A stretch of DNA of 64,000 nt, from contig CAXYYO010000003.1 in the NCBI GenBank assembly GCA_964293305.1, forward strand, positions 1 to 64,000, written 5' to 3'. A program made the translations under genes and the position numbers. Of the stretch, positions 54,173 through 64,000 are shown piece after piece; the first letter of the stretch is position 1, and each line of letters opens with the position of its first letter. Under the pieces are notes generated by a model that did no database searches, was not told the origin of the DNA, and saw nothing but the letters and a program-made list of their open reading frames with translations. Source of the stretch: CALAGJ01 sp964293305. Its GTDB lineage: Bacteria > Bacteroidota > Bacteroidia > Chitinophagales > Chitinophagaceae.

Positions 54173-56545
54173 CTATTCCGTTCTCAACAACTTAACCGGA
54201 TTTGTTCGTATTGCTTCCCACACTTTTAAACTTGTAATGATACCTGTAATCAAAAACAAGACAACTACTGACAAGCATAAAGTAAGCGTAGATACTCCTG
54301 AATGTAATTTGAAAATTAAATCGAGTAATAAATTTGTGAGCGACCAACCTCCTGCACAACCCAGCAAAGCGGAGACAATAAAAATCCAGAAATAGTTTTT
54401 ATTAATGAGTATAAGTATATGACCGGGCTTGGCTCCCACTACTTTTCTTAAAGCAATTTCTTTCATCTTTTTTAGTGCAGTTAAGGACACCAAGGCAAAA
54501 AGCCCTGTGGCGGTAAGAAATACTGATACTAAGGCAAACCCTTTGAAGATAACAGCAATTGAAATAGTTGTTTTATACGCATCTGCTTTTACTTCATTTT
54601 GATAAAATGCATTAAATGGTTTTAAAGGAAATAATCGCTTCCATGCATCACTTGCTTTTGCATATATTTTATTCAGGTTTTCAGGCTTTGACTGTATAAT
54701 TAAATATTGATAGCGATTTTCCCTTCCCAGTTTCATGGCTACAGGCTCCAGAGGATTATATAATGACTCCATTTGAAAATCTTCAAGTATGCCGACTACA
54801 TCATAGTCGGTGCTGTCAATTTTCATACGCTTACCGAGTGCTTGTGCATCACTCCATCCAAATTGTGCAGCCATTTTTTTTGTAATTAATACAGCACTAT
54901 TAAAATCAGTCTGAGAAGCGGCATCAAAGTCTCTGCCACTACTTAGTTTTAATTGCATGGTTTTTACATATTCAGGGCCTACTTCCATAAAACAGCCTTC
55001 CTTTTTGATACCATCTGCTTCTATAAGAGGCATTCTATATCCATACGCAATATGATTACAGGTACCTGTAAGCGCAGTGATTTCAGGTATTTGTGCCAAT
55101 TCATTTTTTAAGACCTGATAAGTTGAAGTATCACTCAACCGAATTCCTATAGTATTTTCAAGACCATAGCCATAATCAAAATTTCGCTGATAGTCTGCAT
55201 TCTTTGCAAATGCAATACCTGCTATCACCGTTATAATAGCAATGGACAATTGCAAACCCAACATAATTCTTGAAAATAAATTTGAACCACCAAACTTGAC
55301 ATTACCCCTAAAAATTGATGTAGGATTAAACTTACTCATATAAAAAGCGGGATACCCACCCGCAAACAATGTGGTAATAATAAGTAACACAAGCATAAAG
55401 ATTTGCAGCGAGGCATCAGAGAGATAATTAGCCTTTACTTCTGTTTCAAACATTTCATTAAACACAGGCAACCACCAATTATTTAAAGCGATGGAAAGCA
55501 AAATAGAAGCTAAAACAATAACAGCAGATTCTAACAAAATTTGCTTGATTAATTCACCATGAGAACTACCCAAAACTTTTCGCATACCTATTTCCTTTAA
55601 CCTTCTGTTGGCCTGGGCCACAGTAGTATTCGAAAAATTAAGACAGGCTGATATAAAAACTAAAATAGCAAGTGCTAATGCTCCAAAAGCAGCAGCATCG
55701 CCTGGGCGTTCCCATAAATAATTATCCTGTACCAAGCCACTCAGAGTGGCATTTTCAACTGCTGTTATGAGTTTAAAAGAAGTTACTTTCCAATCTTTTC
55801 TTACACTGTTTTGTACAGATAGATAGCGGCTTAATTCGCCTTCAATACGTTTTGCATTTGCTGTATCAGGTATTTGAAAAAAAGCGGCATCTAAGAACCA
55901 TCCCCAGTCATCCGGAGCTATTTGCGCACCATCATTTTTTATATAGTTTTCAAAATGTGTAATAAAAGAAAAATGCAAAGTAGAATTACCGGGAAGATTT
56001 TTTAATACCCCACACACAGTAAGTGGTTTGGCATAAGATTCTCCCACATATAGATTGAGTACTTTCCCCAAAGGGCTAATATTTCCGAAATATTTTTTTG
56101 CAGTGCTCTCTGTTATAAGTATGGCGTTTTTATCATTGATATTATAATTTCCAGACGCCAGTTCAAAATTGAATATATCAAAAAAAGATGGATCAGTAAA
56201 ATGCACTTGCTCTGCAAACACATCATTATTTTCATATCGTATATTCAATCCTCTTCCCTCCCATCGGGCCGCATATTTGATACCTGTAAAATCACGCTTA
56301 GCACTTGCTACTATCGGCATTGGCACAATGCCTCGCATACCTTCTGCATCTTTTTTATTGGTAAGTATGCGATAAATTTTTTCCGGCTCCTCATGAAAAT
56401 TATCATAGCTGAAAGCATATCTATAGGTTTGATAACCCCATACAATAGAGGCTATAGCAATGGCCATACCCAAAACGTTGATTAATGTATAAGTTTTATA
56501 TTTGACTAATTTTCTTAAAACTATTTTAAATATACTTTTATACAT
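54173..56545 (-). CDS. FtsX/MacB-type ABC transporter permease (array member 5, divergent)
   Basis: 790 residues from the ATG at 56545 (MYKSIFKIVLRKLVKYKTY). A longer frame from 56668 would add 41 residues overlapping the upstream gene's 3' end in another frame, and is rejected. It has the same two-module layout as its neighbours, with coupling segments LKEIGMRKVLGSSHGELI and MKEIALRKVVGAKPGHIL and the ending NPVKLLRTE. The first helix region (INVLGMAIAIASIVWGYQTY) and the last module (INKNYFWIFIVSALLGCAGGW) depart more from the array consensus than those of the other members, suggesting an older duplicate or a distinct role. The substrate is unknown. Confidence 0.86.
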   Translation of the reverse strand: MYKSIFKIVLRKLVKYKTYTLINVLGMAIAIASIVWGYQTYRYAFSYDNFHEEPEKIYRILTNKKDAEGMRGIVPMPIVASAKRDFTGIKYAARWEGRGLNIRYENNDVFAEQVHFTDPSFFDIFNFELASGNYNINDKNAILITESTAKKYFGNISPLGKVLNLYVGESYAKPLTVCGVLKNLPGNSTLHFSFITHFENYIKNDGAQIAPDDWGWFLDAAFFQIPDTANAKRIEGELSRYLSVQNSVRKDWKVTSFKLITAVENATLSGLVQDNYLWERPGDAAAFGALALAILVFISACLNFSNTTVAQANRRLKEIGMRKVLGSSHGELIKQILLESAVIVLASILLSIALNNWWLPVFNEMFETEVKANYLSDASLQIFMLVLLIITTLFAGGYPAFYMSKFNPTSIFRGNVKFGGSNLFSRIMLGLQLSIAIITVIAGIAFAKNADYQRNFDYGYGLENTIGIRLSDTSTYQVLKNELAQIPEITALTGTCNHIAYGYRMPLIEADGIKKEGCFMEVGPEYVKTMQLKLSSGRDFDAASQTDFNSAVLITKKMAAQFGWSDAQALGKRMKIDSTDYDVVGILEDFQMESLYNPLEPVAMKLGRENRYQYLIIQSKPENLNKIYAKASDAWKRLFPLKPFNAFYQNEVKADAYKTTISIAVIFKGFALVSVFLTATGLFALVSLTALKKMKEIALRKVVGAKPGHILILINKNYFWIFIVSALLGCAGGWSLTNLLLDLIFKLHSGVSTLTLCLSVVVLFLITGIITSLKVWEAIRTNPVKLLRTE

Positions 56546-56553
56546 ATTAATTT

Positions 56554-58941
56554 TTATTCTGTTCTTAAACTTTTTATCGGATTTGAAATGGCCACTTTTA
56601 TAGATTGATAACTGATAGTGATAAAAGCTATCAAGAATGTAATTGTAATTGCAGAGGCAAACATCCACCAGCCTATCTCTATTCGATAGGCATAGTTTTG
56701 TAAAAATTTATTAGCGGCCAACCATACAATGGGAAATGCAATGAAACAGGAGATTAAAACTAGTTGCAAAAAGTTAGTGCTTAGCATACTCACTATTGAG
56801 CGGACACTGGCACCCATCACTTTCCTGATGCCTATTTCTTTTGTTCGCTTTTCTGCTGCCAAAGTAGCCAGCCCAAACAAACCAATGCAGGAAATAAAGA
56901 TGGTGAGTAGGGTCGAGAAACTAATCATCTGTTTCCATCTTGCTTCGCTTTCATATTGCATTTCATTTTGCTCTGCTTTGAAAGCGTAGAGATATGGTCT
57001 TCCAGGAAACATCGTTTTGTAAGTTTTTTCAATATATGATAATGCATCAGGAATATTAGTTGGCTTCAGCTTTATAAACATAGTGCCGAAACCACCCATT
57101 GCAGGATCGCAAGTAAAGAGTTGCGGTTGAATAGAATCTTTTAGCGAACTAAAATGATAATCCTTTACCACGCCCACCACCTGATACTTGTGGTCATGCG
57201 TAAAAAAATCTACTGTTTGTCCAATGGGTTCTTTCCAATTGGCAGCTTTTGCAAATGCTTCATTTATTAAAACTGATGCGGAACTATCAGCGGGAAATTC
57301 AGCTGAAAAGTTTCTCCCTTTTGCAATCTTCAAATCCAGTGTAGGAATATAATTTTCATTGATAATCTCCATACCTACACCCATTTGCTGATCTCCATTC
57401 ACCTTCAATACAGTAAACCAGTTGCCGCCATTTCTTGGTGCAGCAGATGCTATATTTGGATTTTGTAATAACTCCTGGGAAAATGTTGTTGCTTTAGAAA
57501 TATCCATTCTACCTGCATCAAGTGATACTAAGTTTTTATCATCATAACCCAAATCCTGTTTAGTAAGAAAGTTGAATTGAGTATAAAGAACAATCGTAGC
57601 CACCATCATAAAAATTGCCAATGAAAATTGCAGTACAACTAACCCTTTTTGAAGATAGGCACTACGGGTCATTTTCAAACGACTGTACAAGGTATCTATC
57701 GGGTTGAAACCAGACATTACCAATGCAGGGTAAAAGCCAGCCATAAAGCCCGTAATTAAAAATAAACCTACATAAAATAAAATTAGTTTTGCATTCATCA
57801 AATAAACAAAAGCCAGGGCTTTATTGGACAATGAGTTAAACAAAGGCAATGCAAGCCAGACCAGCAACAGTGCAATCGAAAAAGCGATAAAACTGAGCAG
57901 AAAAGATTCTCCCAAAAACTGTGCGATTAGCCATCTACGATTACCTCCAATTACTTTGCGAATACCAATTTCCTTAGAGCGTTTTAAGGAACGGGCTACA
58001 GTGAGATTAACAAAATTGATACAAGCAATAAGCAGTATAAAAATTGCAATACCTGTGAGTATATATGAGTAGGTTGGATTACTGGCATCTGCCAAACCAT
58101 TTGCTGCAGGATAGTCTTTGCTAAGGTGTATGGACAGGTAAGGTTGTAATGAAAAACTTAGCTTGTTGTTAAACTCATACTCTTCTTTCATTTGTTTCAA
58201 CTGCTCTTTTGCTTCTGATGCAAACACCGTATTTATTTTAGCCTCTAATTTTGTTATATCTGCATGCTTATTCAGTAGAAAAAAAGTATTCAGATAAAAA
58301 TTGATAAACCCATTGTCTTCGTCTTTATCAATATGATTTGGGAGCAGAAGATGTATTTTTAAGGAAGAATTCTGTGGTGATTTTTTGGTAACAGCACTTA
58401 CCATAAAATCTTGATACTCCCCATCGTATTCAATGGAAATTTTTTTGCCTAAAGCGGATGCATGACCAAAATACTTCTCTGCCACTTCTTCTGATAGCAC
58501 AACAGTATGAGGGTCTTTCAGCGACACATGTGCATTACCCTCCACAAATTCAAATGAATTAAAAATATTGAAAAAACTACTGTCCACTTTCAGCGCATCT
58601 TGCACTAAAATATCTGTCCCTTTTTTAATATTTAATTCTGTGCCTTGCACCCGCACAAAGTCTTCAATCTCTGGTATGAGGCGTTTAAAACTGGGGCCAT
58701 GTACCATGCCTGTAATACCATATTTAAAGGTTTCCCCTTCGGGGGATATTTCATCCACTGCAACCCTATATATATCCGTGGCATGCTCTTGAAAACGGTC
58801 ATAACTCACTTCATCTTTATTGTACAAGATGATGAGCATACAGCAAGCAAGGCCAATACTTAAACCTGCTATATTGATGAAGGAAAATATTTTATTCCTA
58901 ACCAAATTTCTCCATGCAGTTTTGAAATAATTACTAAACAT
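56554..58941 (-). CDS. FtsX/MacB-type ABC transporter permease (array member 4)
   Basis: A 795-residue permease. The opening helix INIAGLSIGLACCMLIILY is followed by a periplasmic core containing SFKRLIPEIEDFVRVQGTE and LSEEVAEKYFGHASALGKK, typical of this Bacteroidota family. Coupling segments are SKEIGIRKVIGGNRRWLI and TKEIGIRKVMGASVRSIV. The C-terminus is NPIKSLRTE. It lies 13 bases downstream of the next array gene and 8 bases upstream of member 5, so the genes are clearly co-transcribed. The ATPase partner is not in the window. The substrate is unknown. Confidence 0.88.
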   Translation of the reverse strand: MFSNYFKTAWRNLVRNKIFSFINIAGLSIGLACCMLIILYNKDEVSYDRFQEHATDIYRVAVDEISPEGETFKYGITGMVHGPSFKRLIPEIEDFVRVQGTELNIKKGTDILVQDALKVDSSFFNIFNSFEFVEGNAHVSLKDPHTVVLSEEVAEKYFGHASALGKKISIEYDGEYQDFMVSAVTKKSPQNSSLKIHLLLPNHIDKDEDNGFINFYLNTFFLLNKHADITKLEAKINTVFASEAKEQLKQMKEEYEFNNKLSFSLQPYLSIHLSKDYPAANGLADASNPTYSYILTGIAIFILLIACINFVNLTVARSLKRSKEIGIRKVIGGNRRWLIAQFLGESFLLSFIAFSIALLLVWLALPLFNSLSNKALAFVYLMNAKLILFYVGLFLITGFMAGFYPALVMSGFNPIDTLYSRLKMTRSAYLQKGLVVLQFSLAIFMMVATIVLYTQFNFLTKQDLGYDDKNLVSLDAGRMDISKATTFSQELLQNPNIASAAPRNGGNWFTVLKVNGDQQMGVGMEIINENYIPTLDLKIAKGRNFSAEFPADSSASVLINEAFAKAANWKEPIGQTVDFFTHDHKYQVVGVVKDYHFSSLKDSIQPQLFTCDPAMGGFGTMFIKLKPTNIPDALSYIEKTYKTMFPGRPYLYAFKAEQNEMQYESEARWKQMISFSTLLTIFISCIGLFGLATLAAEKRTKEIGIRKVMGASVRSIVSMLSTNFLQLVLISCFIAFPIVWLAANKFLQNYAYRIEIGWWMFASAITITFLIAFITISYQSIKVAISNPIKSLRTE

Positions 58942-58954
58942 AATATTTAATTTA

Positions 58955-61339
58955 TTATTCTGTTCTTAAAGATTTTACAGGGTTGGCAAGTGCTGCTTTG
59001 ATGGCCTGAAAGCTTACTGTCAGAAGCGTTATGGTCAGTGCAAGTAAGGCAGCAAATAAAAATACCGTCCAGCTGATGCCAATGTGATAATCATAATTTT
59101 TCAGCCAGTCATTTAAATAAAAATATGCAATGGGGGTAGCTAGTATGCAGGATATGAATACCAACAATACAAACTCTGTGGATAGTAAGCGCCAAAGATT
59201 TGTAACACTAGCACCCAATACTTTTCTAATACCAATTTCTTTTGTTTTTTGTTCAGCCACAAAGCTTGCCATACCAAATAAACCTAGGCAGGAAATAAAT
59301 ATGGCGAGCATGGCAAAAAAAGCTGACAACTTTCCAATACTTTCCTCACTACTAAATTTTGAGCCAAATTCCTCATCTACAAACTGGTAATCAAATGGTA
59401 CATCAGGAACATATTTTTTATATATCTTTTCTATTTTTTTCAGCGAAGCTGATACACTTTCCTCTGGATTTAAACTAATCATTAAATTAAACATATTTTG
59501 TATTTTACCAACATGGTAAACAGTGGGGCGAACAGGATAAAAAGGTGATTCTTGTAAAATATCTTTTACGACTCCAATAATTGTAAATGACTCGCCTTCC
59601 CATTTTAAAATTTTATTGATAGGGTCCTTGAGACCCAGAAATGCAGCTGCAGATTCATTAATGATAAATGCAGCACTGTCTGTAGAAAATGCTTTTGAAA
59701 AATCTCGACCTTCTTTGATATGCCATTGTACAGTTTTACCAAATTCATAGGACACCCTGTTGTTTGGAAAGTCAACAGCAAGGTTGGGATCTTTTCCTTC
59801 CCAATCAAACCCACCATTGGTATTCCACACACCAGTCATAGGGCTGTTTGAAGCAGCCATATCTTCAATAGCACCAGCATTAATTAATTCATTTTTAAAA
59901 GCTTCATAATGATCTCGTATTTCATCTTCCATGGCTAAATTGATAAGTCCATTTTTATTATATCCTATTGGCCTGTCCTTAGCATATTGTATTTGCTGGT
60001 ATATGATGATAGTACCAATAATGAGCAGTACTGAAACAGTAAATTGCAATACGACCAATACCCTTCGGGGAATAGCAGCAGCTCTACCAACTTTAAAAGT
60101 TCCTTTCAAAACCTTAAGGGGTTGAAACGAGGATAGGTAGAATGCAGGATAACTACCAGCCAATAAACCTGTAATGAACAGAAACCCAATACTCGATATC
60201 CAGAAAAAGCCGTTTGACCAAGGTATAGTCATTTTCTTCCCGGCCACCTCATTAAAAAATGGCAGCATCAGATATACTAAAACGATGGATAAAACAAAAG
60301 CAAGTAATACCACAACATATGACTCTATAAAAAATTGTCTTATAATTTGCCAGCGCATAGATCCTATTGCTTTGCGTATACCCACTTCTTTTGCACGCTT
60401 TTCACTTCTTGCTGTACTCAAGTTCATAAAGTTAATACAGGCAAGTATGAGCACAAAAATTCCGATCATACCAAAGAGCCATACATAACGAATGCTGCCG
60501 CCTGTATTGATACCATTTTTAAATTCATTATACAAATTCCATTTACTCATTGGATGTAGGAACACCTCCCACTTATATCTCTTTTCTGCTTCATCTATAT
60601 GATCCATTTTGGTGTTCTTTATTTTTGCAGAAACTTTTTGCATGTCTGCATTATCCGCTATCTGAGCATAAGTCTGGCAGAAGTTGGATCCCCAAGGGTT
60701 CTCCATATTTTTTGCCCATGGGTTGTCAATAAGCCATAATTCCCAAGGCAGATATATTTGAATCGTGTGAAAGGTTGTATTATCAGGAAGGTCTTCAAAT
60801 ATGCCGGTTACTTTTACATCGTAATTTCTATTTAATTTAATTACCTTATTCATGGGATCATCTTTCCCAAAAATGGCTTGAGCCGTTGACTCAGATAGGA
60901 TGATAGAATAAGGATCTTTTAATGCCTGCTTTGTGCCTTTCAACATTTTTAGCGTTAACATTTCTATAGCATCAGGTTCAATAAAAATGGAAGTTTTTGT
61001 GTATTGTTTATTGCCAACAGAAAGCAAGTAATCTCCAATCCAGGATGCTTGTACAATATACTTAAAGTCGCTTCCGAATTTTTCTTTTAGGGCAGGTCCC
61101 ATCAGAGCCGGGTTGGAAACTTGACTAGCTATTTCACCATTAAAATTTGCATGCTGCATTACCTGTGCTATGCGGTCATAATCTGTATGATATTTATTAT
61201 AAGAAAGTTCATCATAGATCCACAAACCAATAAGTATTGCCACAGCCATGCCCACTGCAAGACCACCAATATTGATGGCACTATAACCTTTGCTCCTTGA
61301 AAGATTGCGTAATGCAATTTTGAAAAATATTTTGTGCAT
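58955..61339 (-). CDS. FtsX/MacB-type ABC transporter permease (array member 3)
   Basis: A 794-residue permease with the N-terminal helix INIGGLAVGMAVAILIGLWI. A first periplasmic core has FIEPDAIEMLTLKMLKGTK and LSESTAQAIFGKDD. Coupling segments are AKEVGIRKAIGSMRWQII and TKEIGIRKVLGASVTNLW. A second core has NESAAAFLGLKDPINKILKW. The C-terminus is NPVKSLRTE. Spacing to the neighbours is 33 bases upstream and 13 downstream. Two periplasmic domains per chain and no ATP-binding motif show it is a pure permease. The transported substrate or signal is unknown. Confidence 0.88.
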   Translation of the reverse strand: MHKIFFKIALRNLSRSKGYSAINIGGLAVGMAVAILIGLWIYDELSYNKYHTDYDRIAQVMQHANFNGEIASQVSNPALMGPALKEKFGSDFKYIVQASWIGDYLLSVGNKQYTKTSIFIEPDAIEMLTLKMLKGTKQALKDPYSIILSESTAQAIFGKDDPMNKVIKLNRNYDVKVTGIFEDLPDNTTFHTIQIYLPWELWLIDNPWAKNMENPWGSNFCQTYAQIADNADMQKVSAKIKNTKMDHIDEAEKRYKWEVFLHPMSKWNLYNEFKNGINTGGSIRYVWLFGMIGIFVLILACINFMNLSTARSEKRAKEVGIRKAIGSMRWQIIRQFFIESYVVVLLAFVLSIVLVYLMLPFFNEVAGKKMTIPWSNGFFWISSIGFLFITGLLAGSYPAFYLSSFQPLKVLKGTFKVGRAAAIPRRVLVVLQFTVSVLLIIGTIIIYQQIQYAKDRPIGYNKNGLINLAMEDEIRDHYEAFKNELINAGAIEDMAASNSPMTGVWNTNGGFDWEGKDPNLAVDFPNNRVSYEFGKTVQWHIKEGRDFSKAFSTDSAAFIINESAAAFLGLKDPINKILKWEGESFTIIGVVKDILQESPFYPVRPTVYHVGKIQNMFNLMISLNPEESVSASLKKIEKIYKKYVPDVPFDYQFVDEEFGSKFSSEESIGKLSAFFAMLAIFISCLGLFGMASFVAEQKTKEIGIRKVLGASVTNLWRLLSTEFVLLVFISCILATPIAYFYLNDWLKNYDYHIGISWTVFLFAALLALTITLLTVSFQAIKAALANPVKSLRTE

Positions 61340-61372
61340 AAATTAAATTTTATATAAATGGCTTTGTAAAAT

Positions 61373-63790
61373 TTATTCTGTTCTTAAATTTTTTACCGGA
61401 TTGGCTAATGCTGCTTTGATAGTTTGAAAACTCACAGTAAACCAAGCAATTAAAACAATTGAAACAAATGGTAAAACAAAAAACGACCAGTGTACATTTA
61501 TGCGGAACGCATACCCCTGCAGCCAGTTGTTTACTGTAAACCAAGCTAATGGTACAGCTATAACAAAAGCAACCATTAACAAAATAGCAAATTCCCGATA
61601 CAATAAATTCAAAATACCTGCTACTGATGAACCAAGCACTTTGCGTATGCCTATTTCTTTAGTGCGTTGTAATGTGGTAAAGGATGCCAAACCAAATAAA
61701 CCAAGGCATGCAACCAGTATAGCAAGTAATGTAAAGAAACCAAATACCTGACCAAAGCGCTGGTCAGCTTTATATTGATTATTGAAATGATCATCTAAGA
61801 AAAAATAATCGAATGTATTACCTTGGAAAAATTTATTCCACGCTGTTTTTACTTTCTCAATTGTTTGAGCTGACTGTCCTGCATTTGTCTTCACTGCAAA
61901 ATAGCCCTGCACATCGGGCATTAAACGTAGTATCAGTGGTTCATAAGCTTCCTTCAATGATTGATTGTGAAAGTTTTCTGTTACACCAGCAATAGTATAT
62001 TGCTCACCCCAAAAATCTATCTTTTTACCAATTGCTTCTTCTGGTTTCGTAAATCCAAGTTGTTCAATACCAGATTTATTAAAAAGAACTGCATTGGGGT
62101 CACTGCCAAAATCTTTAGAAAATTTACGGCCTGCAATTAGTTTCAATTGAAATAAATCAATAAAATCATAATCCACTCCAATCACTCGGTATTGTTTTGC
62201 TTTTGATTCATCAGTGCCCGCTAATCTGATACCTCCGGCATTCCAATCAATTGCCTGTCCTGGTATGCTGGTAAGTGTTGCTACTTTTGTGATTGAGTTA
62301 TTTTGCAGCAATTCATTTTTAAACGAAGTCATATTGGCTGTATAGTTGGAATCGCTGATAACAGGTCTGGAAACAATCAATGTCTGGTCAATATTAATCC
62401 CCAGCGATTGGTTCCGCATAAACTGTATTTGTTTGTACACAGCAAGAGTTCCTATCAATAAAAACAAAGAAGCGGTAAACTGAAATACCACTAAAGACTT
62501 GCGAAGCATTATACCTTTTGCTGAAGTGACCATTTTACCTTTTAATACTTCAACAGGGCGAAATCCCGATAAAACAAATGCTGGATAAATACCAGATAAA
62601 ACAACACCTCCAATAAATAATGCGGCTAATGATATCCAAAAAATAGTTTCTCCCATTAATGAAAAAGATAACTGCTGCCCTGACAATTGGTTAAAAACAG
62701 GTAAAGCAATAGCCATGAGTATTAAAGCCAATACAACGGCAATCCCATTTAATAAAGCAGATTCAAACAAAAACTGAAAAATCAATTGCCTTCGATTTGA
62801 ACCAACTGATTTGCGTACACCTACTTCCTTAGCACGACTAATTGCTCTGGCTGTTGCAAGATTGATATAGTTAACCCATGCTATAACGAAAATAAAAAAT
62901 GCTATGCCAAATAATAAATAAACAGTTTTAGCATCTCCATTTGGTTCTGGTTCGCCCATAAAATTTGAATAAAGGTGTATATCAGTTAGTGGTTGTAGTT
63001 TATAAGTGACTGCAGAATTAAATTTTTTCAACTCAACACCTACTGCTTGATCTACAATGGGTACAAACTTCGCTTCCACTGATTTAGGGTCTGCATCCTT
63101 GCGAAGCAGCAAATAAGTGAGACAACCGTCCCACATCCATGCAGTTTCCGGGTCATTCCCTTCTTGTTTTAGCATGTTAGCATAAGTGTCATAAGACATT
63201 AAAACGTTTGCCTGTAGTTGTGTATTTGCGGGCATATCTCTAAATATGCCAGTAATTTTAAAATTTTCCCTCCCGTTCATACGAACTGTTTTTCCATAAG
63301 CATTATCATCGCCAAAAAGTTTTCGGGCGGTAGATTCAGAAATGACAGCGGTATTTGGTTCTACCAAAGCATTATTAGCATTGCCTTGTAATAAAGGATA
63401 AGAAAATATTTTAAAGAAAGATGCACTGGCAAAAAATGCCTTTTCAATCGCTATTGGCTGATTATTAATTGTTGCTATAAGCTTACTTTCTTTTATCAGT
63501 TTTACATAATCTTCCACTTCGGGTATGGCATCTTTAAAAGAATTACCTACTGCATAAGCACCTGCGGCCCATTGTGTAGAGAGTTTTCCATTATCATACC
63601 TGTTCTGTTGTACACGATAAATGTGTTTTTTGTTGGCATGGAAATCTTCATAACTCAATTCAAAACTTACATATTGTAAAATTAGCAAACAGGCTGCAAT
63701 GCCAATAGCAAGGCCAAGTATGTTGATACCGGAATACGCTTTGTGGCTTTTAATATTCCTCCAAGCGATTTTGAAATAATTTTTGATCAT
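61373..63790 (-). CDS. FtsX/MacB-type ABC transporter permease (array member 2)
   Basis: An 805-residue permease: INILGLAIGIAACLLILQYV as first helix, a periplasmic core with SFKDAIPEVEDYVKLIKES and ISESTARKLFGDDNAYGKTV, and coupling segments AKEVGVRKSVGSNRRQLI and TKEIGIRKVLGSSVAGIL. The second core contains FNKSGIEQLGFTKPEEAIGK. The end is NPVKNLRTE, identical to the last nine residues of the partial gene next to it. Seven bases separate the two. No ATPase motifs are present; the substrate is unknown. Confidence 0.88.
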   Translation of the reverse strand: MIKNYFKIAWRNIKSHKAYSGINILGLAIGIAACLLILQYVSFELSYEDFHANKKHIYRVQQNRYDNGKLSTQWAAGAYAVGNSFKDAIPEVEDYVKLIKESKLIATINNQPIAIEKAFFASASFFKIFSYPLLQGNANNALVEPNTAVISESTARKLFGDDNAYGKTVRMNGRENFKITGIFRDMPANTQLQANVLMSYDTYANMLKQEGNDPETAWMWDGCLTYLLLRKDADPKSVEAKFVPIVDQAVGVELKKFNSAVTYKLQPLTDIHLYSNFMGEPEPNGDAKTVYLLFGIAFFIFVIAWVNYINLATARAISRAKEVGVRKSVGSNRRQLIFQFLFESALLNGIAVVLALILMAIALPVFNQLSGQQLSFSLMGETIFWISLAALFIGGVVLSGIYPAFVLSGFRPVEVLKGKMVTSAKGIMLRKSLVVFQFTASLFLLIGTLAVYKQIQFMRNQSLGINIDQTLIVSRPVISDSNYTANMTSFKNELLQNNSITKVATLTSIPGQAIDWNAGGIRLAGTDESKAKQYRVIGVDYDFIDLFQLKLIAGRKFSKDFGSDPNAVLFNKSGIEQLGFTKPEEAIGKKIDFWGEQYTIAGVTENFHNQSLKEAYEPLILRLMPDVQGYFAVKTNAGQSAQTIEKVKTAWNKFFQGNTFDYFFLDDHFNNQYKADQRFGQVFGFFTLLAILVACLGLFGLASFTTLQRTKEIGIRKVLGSSVAGILNLLYREFAILLMVAFVIAVPLAWFTVNNWLQGYAFRINVHWSFFVLPFVSIVLIAWFTVSFQTIKAALANPVKNLRTE

Positions 63791-63797
63791 AAAATTT

Positions 63798-64000
63798 TTA
63801 TTCTGTTCTTAAATTTTTTACCGGGTTTGCCATCGCCGCTTTTATTGCCTGAAAACTCACAGTAATTATTGCAATTGAAACAGCTGCTGCAATAGTTATT
63901 GCAAACACTACCCAACTGATATTGGTACGGTATGCAAAATTTTTCAACCACTCATTCATTACGTACCATGCAATGGGCGATGCAATCAATGCAGCAATAA
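63798..64000 (-). CDS. FtsX/MacB-type ABC transporter permease, C-terminal end (cut by window edge)
   Basis: The last 66 or so codons of a sixth permease; the frame is open to the window edge, so the start lies beyond 64000. The visible part, IASPIAWYVMNEWLKNF, then YRTNISWVVFAITIAAAVSI and NPVKNLRTE, is the final two-helix segment of an FtsX module and aligns with the ends of the five complete neighbours. It shows that the array continues off the window. Confidence 0.85.
   Translation of the reverse strand, partial: IAALIASPIAWYVMNEWLKNFAYRTNISWVVFAITIAAAVSIAIITVSFQAIKAAMANPVKNLRTE

Noticed and set aside
56546..56668. A 41-residue N-terminal extension of array member 5
   Set aside because: It overlaps the 3' end of the upstream permease gene in another frame and is unlike the conserved start of these proteins; the ATG at 56545 matches the family opening.

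Overview
The window looks like chromosomal DNA of an AT-rich member of the Bacteroidota, most likely a Chitinophagaceae-type organism. The evidence is: type IX secretion (T9SS) sorting domains, a gliding-motility-type C-terminal domain next to a PorP/SprF-family protein, a DUF3667 protein, Bacteroidota promoters of the form TTTG-N19-TAnnTTTG in front of both tRNA genes, and FtsX-type permeases carrying two FtsX modules each. I see no insertion sequence, phage, integrase or CRISPR array.

Layout. 1-1.2 kb: a SnoaL-like secreted protein and an OmpH/Skp-like protein. 1.25-14.3 kb: a minus-strand exopolysaccharide locus read from wza (14284) down to a Wzx flippase (1255). It encodes Wza, Wzc, a Wzy-type polymerase, a right-handed beta-helix protein, one glycosyltransferase and five different sulfotransferase-like proteins, which points to a sulfated surface polysaccharide made by the Wzx/Wzy route. 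14.3-17.9 kb: thioesterase, YihY/BrkB, MltG, tRNA-Ala(GGC) and CorA. 18.5-27 kb: housekeeping pairs (SDR with a SAM hydroxide adenosyltransferase-family protein; MsrA with a DUF721 protein; Kup with an RluD-like synthase; kynurenine 3-monooxygenase), tRNA-Lys(TTT) and a decayed T9SS-exported protein gene at 21726-22187.

27-48 kb: a truncated sensor remnant, RecG, a PKD-repeat T9SS protein overlapping a PorP/SprF gene, fused isobutyryl-CoA mutase IcmF, a class III aminotransferase, and a tightly packed plus-strand group (DUF3667 protein, MazG, NtrY-like sensor kinase, PolX-like protein with an eroded polymerase site). 48-51.3 kb: a large T9SS cargo protein with a probable TIM-barrel hydrolase domain and four fibronectin III repeats. 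51.7-64 kb: six tandem FtsX/MacB-type permease genes, the last cut by the window edge, with no ATPase gene in view.

The most interesting items are the sulfotransferase-rich polysaccharide locus, the ATPase-less permease array, a diverged intergenic element present at both 18.3 kb and 51.65 kb, the decayed T9SS gene, the missing standard start codon of recG, and the PolX homologue that seems to keep only its PHP nuclease half. All calls rest on reading the sequence; no database search was run.
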